From contig JAIPAL010000003.1 of assembly GCA_021740085.1 (NCBI GenBank), positions 1 through 64,000 of the forward strand: a DNA stretch of 64,000 nucleotides. Direction: 5' to 3'. This document shows positions 45,066 to 52,957 of this stretch, piece after piece. Source of the stretch: Crocinitomicaceae bacterium. Its GTDB lineage: Bacteria > Bacteroidota > Bacteroidia > Flavobacteriales_D > Crocinitomicaceae. Both the position numbers and the translations under genes were made by a program. The notes under the pieces are model-generated. The model had not been told where the DNA came from. It worked only from the letters and a program-made list of their open reading frames with translations, and did no database searches. Within the stretch, counting starts at the first letter, position 1; each line of letters begins with the position of its first letter.

Positions 45066-46755
45066 GTATTGCATCATTTTATTTTCGGCACTTCTGTTGG
45101 GGGCTTGCAAAACTTCTTCTGACGTAACGGGTCCAATTAGCAGCGCTAATAATTTTAAGACATCCTTTCATCAAGGGATTAGAAACTATATTACAGGAAA
45201 TTATAATAAGGCCATTATCGATTTTGAATCTTGTCTTAAAATAAATCCTTCAGATGATGCTGTTCATTTTGCATTGGCCCAATTATACTTAATAAATCAA
45301 CAATTTGACAAAGCGGCTGAACACAGTGAGCTAGCGGCAAAGCTCGATCCAAAAAACACGTATTATATAGCCGAACTTGCTTACATGTATTCGGAAATGA
45401 AAGATCATAAAAAATCTGCTCAGTTTTTTGAACGCTTAATATTGACCGACCAAAGCAATGCAACTTATTACATGGGAGCAATAAATAATTATGCTGAAAT
45501 AAAAGAATATGCCAAAGCATTAAAGATTCTTAATCGGCTTATTGAACAAAATGGACAGGAAGTTTCTTTGCAAATGGAGAAATATAGGCTTTATGAATTA
45601 ATGATGAAGCCCGATCTTGCTATAAAAACACTAGAGGAAGGCCGGAAATTATTTAATGATGACCCTGTCTTTTTAGCCGTACTCGTTGATACCTATATGG
45701 AGAATCACAAATATGAGCTAGCGTTTAATTTATTAAATGATTTGGTAGAAAAAGATCCAGATAACGGGCTTGCCACCTTATTGTTAGGAGAAATGTACAT
45801 GGAAAAGAAGGAGTACAATAAAGGACTCGCCTTATTGAAAACTGCCGTTAAAAAAGAAGGGCCAAGTATTGATCAAAAAATGAATATTCTTATTCAAACA
45901 CAAAAAATAGAAGGCTGCGGGATTGAAGTGGTTGAGCTTGTTAATTATATGGTGGAAAGATATCCGGAAAATGAAAAGTCGCACACTATTCAAGGGGATT
46001 GCTTTGTGAAGAACAATGAAATTAAATCCGCCATTGAGGCCTATCAAAATGCAGTGAAAATCAATCCAGATTTATTTCCCGTTTGGCAACAAATACTATT
46101 ACTTGAGTTTCAATCTGAAAGCTGGAACTCCTTGTATAAAAATAGTTTGGAGGCACTTTCATTATACCCGACGAATACTTTTGTGAATTTAACCGCTGGA
46201 TTAGCGGCAAATAAACTTAAGAAGTATAATGAAGCACTAATCTATCTTGAATCTGGCCTACAATTTGTTGTCAAAGATGATGGCACAGAAGCAGAAATGA
46301 TGGCGCAAATGGGGGAAGCTAATTTCGGCTTAAAAAAACCAGTTGTGGCTTGTGAATACTTTGAAAAAGCCCTTAAAAAAGCCCCTGAAAGCGCGACAAT
46401 TCACGCCTCATTTGCCTTACAGCTTGCGAAAAACAATTTAACACTTGACTATGCTAACAAGCTAAGCGATTTTGCAATTTCAAAATCAACTGACAACGGT
46501 TTATTTCTGGCTATTAAAGGTTTTATTCTTTTAGTGAAATTAGATTATCTAGAAGGCCTGTCAATTATGAAGAAAGCAAAGGAAATAGACCCTAATAATT
46601 CGCTAATTCTTGATTGGCTAGGCGATGCCTACTATTTTAATGGACAAATACAAGAAGCAATAATTGAATGGACAAACGCGATAAAGCTCGGATCAACAAA
46701 CGAACTTTTGCCCAAGAAAATTGAATCAAAAAAATATTATGCGCCTTCTAATTAG
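45058..46755 (+). CDS. TPR-repeat lipoprotein
   Basis: A 565-residue protein from ATG 45058 with lipobox LGAC (NKYCIILFSALLLGACKT). TPR units start near residue 40 (YITGNYNKAIIDFESCLKIN, AQLYLINQQFDKAAEHSELA) and continue through the protein (GDCFVKNNEIKSAIEAYQNA, LGDAYYFNGQIQEAIIEWTN). It would be anchored by lipid and serve as a scaffold in the envelope. The cluster dut-nucleotidyltransferase-TPR-DUF4292-EnvC-like recurs in Bacteroidota. It overlaps the next gene by 17 bp if that starts at 46739. Confidence 0.82.
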   Translation: MNKYCIILFSALLLGACKTSSDVTGPISSANNFKTSFHQGIRNYITGNYNKAIIDFESCLKINPSDDAVHFALAQLYLINQQFDKAAEHSELAAKLDPKNTYYIAELAYMYSEMKDHKKSAQFFERLILTDQSNATYYMGAINNYAEIKEYAKALKILNRLIEQNGQEVSLQMEKYRLYELMMKPDLAIKTLEEGRKLFNDDPVFLAVLVDTYMENHKYELAFNLLNDLVEKDPDNGLATLLLGEMYMEKKEYNKGLALLKTAVKKEGPSIDQKMNILIQTQKIEGCGIEVVELVNYMVERYPENEKSHTIQGDCFVKNNEIKSAIEAYQNAVKINPDLFPVWQQILLLEFQSESWNSLYKNSLEALSLYPTNTFVNLTAGLAANKLKKYNEALIYLESGLQFVVKDDGTEAEMMAQMGEANFGLKKPVVACEYFEKALKKAPESATIHASFALQLAKNNLTLDYANKLSDFAISKSTDNGLFLAIKGFILLVKLDYLEGLSIMKKAKEIDPNNSLILDWLGDAYYFNGQIQEAIIEWTNAIKLGSTNELLPKKIESKKYYAPSN

Positions 46756-47524
46756 TCTTGGTTTCGTCACTATTTTATTCTCGTGTTCAAAAAAATTGAG
46801 TGATGTGGTATTGGTGGAACAAGCCCCCGTGATAACAAAAGAAAAAGAGCTGATTCATCGGCTCGATAGCCTTTCTAATGTCGAGGTAAAGACTTTTTAC
46901 TCAAAGTTAAATGTGGATTATACCGACTCATCGCAAGAGTTTTCATTTAAAACAAGTTTAAAAATTATTAGCGATAGTGCTATTAACACCATAATAAGCT
47001 ATCTAAATATCCCAATTGTTATTGCCCATATCAACGAAGATAGCGTGGCTGTTGTTAACAAAAGAGAGAAGTGTTACTCCATTAAAACACTAGATTATTT
47101 TAAAGAACTAATTGGACTTAACCTTGAATTGAAAAATTTAGAAGAACTCTTCATGGGACGCCCTATCTATTTTGATACTATAAGGCCAGTGTTTCTTTCT
47201 TCAGAAAAACCCGTTAATATAATTACTTCGAAAATTAGTCGTGGTCAAGAAGACAACGATATACAAATCAATTATATTTTTAATAGTGCGTCCAACAACC
47301 TAAGCGGAACTGAAATACTTAGCCCGGCAGACGAAACAAGCGTAACAATTAATTATTTATCTCGGCAGCTCGTTAATGGGATAAACGTACCCTTCGAAAC
47401 AGAAATTCTAATAATAACCAAACAAAACAGGCTGTTTATTCGTATGCGATATGACAAGGTCGAAATTAATGAAGCCTTAGAGTTAATTTTTATAATCCCC
47501 GAACAATATGAAACATGTAATTAG
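46739..47524 (+). CDS. DUF4292 lipoprotein
   Basis: A 261-residue lipoprotein from ATG 46739 (MRLLISLGFVTILFSC, lipobox LFSC). The body matches the DUF4292 pattern: LIHRLDSLSNVEVKTFYSKL, DSSQEFSFKTSLKIISDSA, a long beta-rich middle and FIRMRYDKVEINEALELIFI at the end. Some members resemble LolA/LolB-like folds, so lipid or lipoprotein handling is conceivable, but unproven. Overlaps the TPR gene by 17 bp and the EnvC-like gene by 17 bp. Confidence 0.78.
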   Translation: MRLLISLGFVTILFSCSKKLSDVVLVEQAPVITKEKELIHRLDSLSNVEVKTFYSKLNVDYTDSSQEFSFKTSLKIISDSAINTIISYLNIPIVIAHINEDSVAVVNKREKCYSIKTLDYFKELIGLNLELKNLEELFMGRPIYFDTIRPVFLSSEKPVNIITSKISRGQEDNDIQINYIFNSASNNLSGTEILSPADETSVTINYLSRQLVNGINVPFETEILIITKQNRLFIRMRYDKVEINEALELIFIIPEQYETCN

Positions 47525-48854
47525 CCTCTCTTTAATGTTAGTCATTTGTAATTTTGTCAATGGACAAGTAAAAAGTGACAAATTACAAAAAGAACAAAAA
47601 ATTATTGAAAAAAAGATCTCGCAAACAAAAGCATTACTTAACAAGGTAAAAAACAATGCGAAAAACTCCTTTACAGAACTAAAGTTGCTGGATAATCAAA
47701 TCAAAAATAGAGAGGAGCTTGTCCGAATTTATGACGGGCAAGTAAGGGTGGCAGAAATAAAAGTAATTGAAAAAGAAAATGAAATTAAGCGCTTGCTAGA
47801 GCGGCTCTCCAACTTAAAAAAGCAATATAAAAAAATGATCTTTTTTGCTTATAAGAATCGCAATAAAGTTGGAAAGCTAATGTTTTTGCTCTCTTCAAGG
47901 TCATACAACGAGGCTCAAAAAAGAAATTTATATTTAAAAAAGGTCGCTGGATTACAACGTAAACAAGTTGGATTATTAAGGCTACACCATGGCTTAATCG
48001 ACACGGAAATAGTAACAATTAAACAGGAAAAAACAGCGAAAGAAATAGCATTAGATGAAAAGAAAAGTGAAAGAGAAAAAATTGAGGGGGACAAGCTGTT
48101 GAAAGAAAAAAATTATCAAAAATTCAAGGCGGAAGAAGCTAAATTATACGCCCTACTGAAGGAAGACGAAAGGAAAAAAGAAGAGTTGAAAAGCCGAATA
48201 AACGCAGCAATACGACAAGAAATAGCCGCTTCTCAAGAAGTCGAAAGAAAAAAAGAGGAAGCACGCAAAAAAGAAGAGGTGCGAAAGAGAGAAGAGGCAG
48301 CAAAAAAAGAAAATAAAAAAGAGAACAAAAAAGAGGTGCCAAAAACTGATAACGGTGCTACAGAAAAGAAAGTGGATCCTGTCAAAGTCGTAAAATATGA
48401 AGCACCAGTTTCATCAGAAGGATCTATTACTGGTAAAAATTTCGAGGCAAATAAAGGACGTTTACCTTCGCCGGTTTCAAACGGAAGCATCACAGAGAAA
48501 TATGGGAAAAACGCCCACCCGACATTGGCCGGTGTATACACAAACAACAATGGAATTGATATTACCTGTGCAGGAAACTCGAAAGCAAGAGCTGTATTTG
48601 AAGGGGTTGTAAGCGCAATAATTAATGTAAATGGAGCAGGGAAAGTTGTTATTATTAAACATGGAAATTATCGCTCCGTTTACAGTAACCTACAAGATGC
48701 GAATGTAAAAGTAGGAGACAAAATAAGTGTTAAACAAAATATTGGGACAATAATGCTCGATAGTGGTTCATTTTCGGTGTTACATTTTGAAATACACATG
48801 GTTGTTGGATTAGGCACCCAATCTTTGAATCCATCACTTTGGATTAGTCGATAA
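47508..48854 (+). CDS. EnvC-like murein hydrolase activator with degenerate M23/LytM domain
   Basis: A 448-residue protein with a signal peptide (ISLSLMLVICNFVNGQ), a long coiled coil (residues about 22-245) broken in the middle, a Lys/Glu-rich linker (KKEEARKKEEVRKREEAAKK) and a C-terminal LytM-fold domain (about 320-448). The M23 zinc and catalytic residues are mostly lost: the HxxxD site reads NGID, the YAHL site reads VYSNL, and the HLHFE site reads VLHFE. This matches EnvC, which activates amidases during cell separation and is not itself a peptidase. It probably has this role here. The 3' end overlaps the convergent O-antigen ligase-like gene by 21 bp. Confidence 0.85.
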   Translation: MKHVISLSLMLVICNFVNGQVKSDKLQKEQKIIEKKISQTKALLNKVKNNAKNSFTELKLLDNQIKNREELVRIYDGQVRVAEIKVIEKENEIKRLLERLSNLKKQYKKMIFFAYKNRNKVGKLMFLLSSRSYNEAQKRNLYLKKVAGLQRKQVGLLRLHHGLIDTEIVTIKQEKTAKEIALDEKKSEREKIEGDKLLKEKNYQKFKAEEAKLYALLKEDERKKEELKSRINAAIRQEIAASQEVERKKEEARKKEEVRKREEAAKKENKKENKKEVPKTDNGATEKKVDPVKVVKYEAPVSSEGSITGKNFEANKGRLPSPVSNGSITEKYGKNAHPTLAGVYTNNNGIDITCAGNSKARAVFEGVVSAIINVNGAGKVVIIKHGNYRSVYSNLQDANVKVGDKISVKQNIGTIMLDSGSFSVLHFEIHMVVGLGTQSLNPSLWISR

Positions 48855-50267
48855 ATGATGCCTCATGTTGAGGGCCACAACAATAGCACACAAAGCAAAA
48901 ACGGGAACGGCAGCTTTGTCGGTATCTAAAAAATTATTTAGAAATGCATGTGTAAAATAGGTAGATAAAGAAATAATTATTGCCATTATAATTATTCTAG
49001 TTGTCATTTCATTTGGCGGAGTTTTATAATATAATTGTATGGAAGAGTAAAAAACAGCAAAAACAAACGCTATAAAAAATATCATTCCTGGTAGGCCCAT
49101 TTCTGATAGTGTACCTAAATATTCACTATGAGCATTTCCTAAATCACCAAAATTAGTGGATATTATTGTGAGGTTCTCAGGGCGTTGAAATCTTGCATAC
49201 TCAAAAGAATATGTCCCTGGACCGAAGCCTAAAAATGGTCTTTCTTTGAACATTTCGATGGCACATGTCCAACGGTTAATTCTTTCAAGGTTGGAGGCAT
49301 CTGTTGTTACATTTCCTGCGCTTTGAAGTCGCTCTCCAAAATCTTCAGTGGTGTGATCCTGCTTATTACGAGACAATTCTAATTGAATTGAATCCCATTT
49401 AAAAGTCACAAATAACAATAATAGAATTCCCGCACCGATAATTAATTGCTTTTTTAGCTTAATATGGACGGACAATCCTATCGCTAACGCTATAATAACA
49501 CTAAGCCAAGCGGCGCGAGTATATGAAAAGTACAAACCTAGCAGTAATATTATTGCCATTAAGAGCAATAAAAATTGTGTTAATGGCCGTTGTTTTACGA
49601 TCAATAACAAAGAGATGGAAATCGGTATAGATAGAGCCACTGTAGCGCCATAAATGGTGTGGTCTTTAAAAAAAGGATACATCACCCAATGACTTTCTTT
49701 TTCGCCAAAATTATAACTTGCATGGTGTAAAATCGTGTATAGTGCTGTAATGGAAACGCCAATGGTTAGCAGAATAAAGAATCTTACTATGTTTTTCTCG
49801 TTCCGAAAAAAGGAAGGTCCAAAAAATATAATAGGTATTACAAACCAACACTTTACTAACAAAAACTTAAAGGAAATTAATGGGTTTGAACTCGTAACTG
49901 ATGTGATAAAAACCCAAAATAATAGAATTAGCCAAGTATAAATAATAGGATGTTTCCATACTTCCCTCCCTAAAAAAGGTGTTTTTATTTGAGTGGCACA
50001 AAGGAATAATAGCAAGCCAAATAAAATTGGTTCTGTTGGAATATACAAACCAATGTTGCTTGTGTATTCCTCAATATTGACTGATAATGGGGCAAATAGG
50101 GCCAGCGAGAGAAAGGCTTTTTCTGTATAAAAAACAGTAAAATAAACCGCAGCCAAAAAGGGAGGAATAATAAAAATTAAGGGGGTGTCGTAATATACTG
50201 AAAGTCCAAAAGAAGCGCTTAAAATAACGCCTATAATGAGTAGAATCCAATTTGCTCGTGCTTGCAA
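48834..50267 (-). CDS. O-antigen ligase/polymerase-like membrane protein
   Basis: A 477-residue protein with about 11-12 hydrophobic spans and a large extracytoplasmic loop. The family motif region is NRWTCAIEMFKERPFLGFGP and GNAHSEYLGTLSEMGLPGM (Wzy_C pattern with conserved H-S-E-Y-L). These proteins join or polymerise lipid-linked glycans on the outer face of the inner membrane. It stands 5 bp after the chain-length regulator gene and is the last of three export genes. Confidence 0.83.
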   Translation of the reverse strand: MQARANWILLIIGVILSASFGLSVYYDTPLIFIIPPFLAAVYFTVFYTEKAFLSLALFAPLSVNIEEYTSNIGLYIPTEPILFGLLLFLCATQIKTPFLGREVWKHPIIYTWLILLFWVFITSVTSSNPLISFKFLLVKCWFVIPIIFFGPSFFRNEKNIVRFFILLTIGVSITALYTILHHASYNFGEKESHWVMYPFFKDHTIYGATVALSIPISISLLLIVKQRPLTQFLLLLMAIILLLGLYFSYTRAAWLSVIIALAIGLSVHIKLKKQLIIGAGILLLLFVTFKWDSIQLELSRNKQDHTTEDFGERLQSAGNVTTDASNLERINRWTCAIEMFKERPFLGFGPGTYSFEYARFQRPENLTIISTNFGDLGNAHSEYLGTLSEMGLPGMIFFIAFVFAVFYSSIQLYYKTPPNEMTTRIIIMAIIISLSTYFTHAFLNNFLDTDKAAVPVFALCAIVVALNMRHHLSTNPK

Positions 50268-50272
50268 TGTGC

Positions 50273-51262
50273 TTATTTTGACAACTCTTTATACTTATCC
50301 AAAATGAGGAGGCTAAATATTGACAATACAAATCCTGCAATAGTTGCAATGAATACAATTATCATTCGCTTGGGCTTTTCTTTTCGATCAGCAACCACAG
50401 CCCTTTCGACAATAAATTTATGATTAAATTTTGCGTTAGCATCCGATTCCGCTTGTTCATAAGAAATTCTAAAGTCTTCTAGTTTAACCGTCTTCTCATT
50501 TCGTATATATTCAAGACCATCGTATTTTGCGCCATGCTTCATGTTGATCTCTATTTTCTTTTTTAATTCTGCGCGATCCGTGGCATCTTTAGAATCTACA
50601 TAGGCCTGAAATAGATTTGACCTGACATCTAAAGCAATAACCCCCATCTCTGCTAAACTATCTAAGCAGTTTAATACAGAATCTCTCTCCCGTTCCATTT
50701 GCTCTTTTTTCCGGCGGTTAACTTCAAATGCTGGGATGGTCCGCTCAGATATCATATCGTTTTTTACCGTATCTATCAAATCCACTATTTTATTTGCCAT
50801 TAATGCGGCAAGCTTAGGGTCTTCATCTAGAACTTCAATTTTTATGGAGCCGTATCTTGTTCTTCCAAATGAAAAATGGCCATCATACGCTTTTGTAAGT
50901 TTGTAATTCTTATTAACATCAGAGGCTGCTATTTCATAATGCGCCATTAGGTTAAATTGTTGCACTATTTTATCCCTAATTCTAGAAGACTGAAGGATTT
51001 GTACCAATTGTTCCGTTTGTTCTTCTTCTCCAAAATCCATTGCTGCTGATTTAGCGTTTCGTTGTTCAGAAAAAGAAACACTGCTTGTTGCCGCCGGGAA
51101 AACGATGGCTGTAGATAAATACAAGGGAGTCATTAACAAACTTGCTACAACGGAACCCAATGAAATAAGGGCTGTTATTATTATAATTGGTTTTCTTTTT
51201 GCTAAAAGGAAACGAAGTAGCGTTTGTCTGCTTTCAGCTAAATCTGGTTTGTTGTTTTCCAT
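50273..51262 (-). CDS. Wzz-type polysaccharide chain-length determinant
   Basis: A 329-residue protein with two membrane spans, at residues about 25-50 (IIIITALISLGSVVASLLMT) and about 300-322 (MIIVFIATIAGFVLSIFSLL). The periplasmic coiled-coil domain lies between (RKKEQMERERDSVLNCLDSL). This is the Wzz/GNVR layout without a kinase domain. It controls the length of a polysaccharide in step with the neighbouring ligase/polymerase and flippase genes. Confidence 0.82.
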   Translation of the reverse strand: MENNKPDLAESRQTLLRFLLAKRKPIIIITALISLGSVVASLLMTPLYLSTAIVFPAATSSVSFSEQRNAKSAAMDFGEEEQTEQLVQILQSSRIRDKIVQQFNLMAHYEIAASDVNKNYKLTKAYDGHFSFGRTRYGSIKIEVLDEDPKLAALMANKIVDLIDTVKNDMISERTIPAFEVNRRKKEQMERERDSVLNCLDSLAEMGVIALDVRSNLFQAYVDSKDATDRAELKKKIEINMKHGAKYDGLEYIRNEKTVKLEDFRISYEQAESDANAKFNHKFIVERAVVADRKEKPKRMIIVFIATIAGFVLSIFSLLILDKYKELSK

Positions 51263-51318
51263 TGAAGTAATTATTTTAGGCGAAGTTAATCTATTTTCAA
51301 GAGTTGTTTTAACTAGTT

Positions 51319-52779
51319 TTAAGGATAATTATTGGGTGGTGGCCTAAAAAACAGTGTTTTTTTAAGCTGTTTTATATCAATGAATGATAATATAAATAAT
51401 AATGAGCCGCCCAGTAGTAATTGGATAAAGACAATAAGTCCATGAGATAAGCCCGCAGATAACAATAAAAGACTAGTGGCTAATAGTGTGATTATCAGCA
51501 ATATATATTTATTAATTTCTTTCCAAACGATGCTCAGGTGGATGGTGTTATAGGCATAATAAAATTGAACTGAAGCAACAAAAAACTGGGTTGTTAAGGC
51601 TGAAATTGCCGCCCCTTTTGCACCAATCACCTGGATTAAAAGGGCATTAGAAATAAAATTTAATAAGACACCAAAGAAAGAAATAACATTCAATGTTTTC
51701 AAATTTCCATTAGCTGTTAATAGCGTCCCAAAAATAAAGCTCATACTAATCGGAATAAAACAAATGATTAATAGGCAAAATGAAATAACAGCGCTTTCCT
51801 CTACATTTGTATAAATTAAAGATAACAACCACTCGGCATTGAATGTTGTTACCGCAACAATGACTATAGCGCCACCAATCAGAAGGTTTCCAGCTGTTTT
51901 CATAAGTAAAAAAACTTCTTTTAAGGACTCCTTTAACAAGCGAGAGAACATGGGAAACAATAATCCTGCGAAGATCATCCCAAACATATAAACGGCATCT
52001 AATAAGCGATAGCCCTGAGCATAATAACCCGCTTCTACGCGCCCATTTATATGAAGCCTTTCCAAAATAACGGCATCACCTCGATTGTATAATAACATTA
52101 GAAATATCAACAGGGCATATGGCAGACTTTGTTTAATTATAGATAAGCTAAATTGAAAGTCCCAATTTAATAGTGGCCCCTTGACTTTTTTTCTCAATAG
52201 AAAGATGGAAATTAAAACCGTGATTAAATAACAGCTAGTTTGTGTGTAAATAAACCAATCGATTTTATTTGTGTCCCTATGTAACACAAATAGGATCGCT
52301 CCGGCAAATATTATGAGTAGGGTTCTGTCCAAAACAGAAATGATCGCATCCGTTTTAAATAAATGGAGTCCAGCGAAATGACTTCTAAAAAAGGCTATAA
52401 ACAATATTAGCAATTGATTAATGGCAAGAAATAGTAATAAATAAAATTCTCGCCAAGAGTAGCCTAGAAGATAAGAAAGACTAAAGATAAGTAAGCAATA
52501 GATGACAAACAACAAAAGCCTAAACGCCATTAAGCTACCAAAATAAGTGTTCGTTTGCTGTGTGTTTTGGGCGATTGTTTTAGTCGTGTAATTATTAATT
52601 CCGAAATCTAAAAAAATATTGAAAATTACCGTTAAATTCAAAAGCGTAAAATAAAGGCCATATTCTTCTTGTCCCACCCTATTTTGAACTGTTGCGTCAA
52701 TGGCAAATATTGCGATTGGCTTAATGAGCAAATTCAAGAAAAGTGTTAAAAAGAGATTGGAAAAGAATTGCCGCTGCAT
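51319..52779 (-). CDS. Wzx-type polysaccharide flippase (MATE/MOP fold)
   Basis: A 486-residue membrane protein with 12-14 hydrophobic helices. The N terminus (LFLTLFLNLLIKPIAIFAID, then NRVGQEEYGLYFTLLNLTVI) fits the polysaccharide biosynthesis family, and FGINNYTTKTIAQ follows it. It moves lipid-linked sugar units across the inner membrane. It is first of the flippase-Wzz-ligase operon; no glycosyltransferases accompany it. Confidence 0.85.
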   Translation of the reverse strand: MQRQFFSNLFLTLFLNLLIKPIAIFAIDATVQNRVGQEEYGLYFTLLNLTVIFNIFLDFGINNYTTKTIAQNTQQTNTYFGSLMAFRLLLFVIYCLLIFSLSYLLGYSWREFYLLLFLAINQLLILFIAFFRSHFAGLHLFKTDAIISVLDRTLLIIFAGAILFVLHRDTNKIDWFIYTQTSCYLITVLISIFLLRKKVKGPLLNWDFQFSLSIIKQSLPYALLIFLMLLYNRGDAVILERLHINGRVEAGYYAQGYRLLDAVYMFGMIFAGLLFPMFSRLLKESLKEVFLLMKTAGNLLIGGAIVIVAVTTFNAEWLLSLIYTNVEESAVISFCLLIICFIPISMSFIFGTLLTANGNLKTLNVISFFGVLLNFISNALLIQVIGAKGAAISALTTQFFVASVQFYYAYNTIHLSIVWKEINKYILLIITLLATSLLLLSAGLSHGLIVFIQLLLGGSLLFILSFIDIKQLKKTLFFRPPPNNYP

Positions 52780-52809
52780 TTAGTAAATCTCGCTTTTAGT
52801 AATTAACAA

Positions 52810-52817
52810 CAAATGTA
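52810..52817 (-). promoter_or_regulatory. TACATTTG -7 element for the polysaccharide export operon
   Basis: A perfect TAnnTTTG on the minus strand, 30 bp before the flippase ATG at 52779. The -33 element is not evident. Confidence 0.4.
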
Positions 52818-52957
52818 ACAATTGATTTTCCTTTACAGGGAGTTTCAGTGGCGTTTTGTTAATTTAAGCGTTCTGTTTGATGGATTGAATTAAAAAATAC
52901 TAAAGTGTAGTAATTGATTGGTTTAATTTAATCTTTGCTACGATACGATAACCGTTA

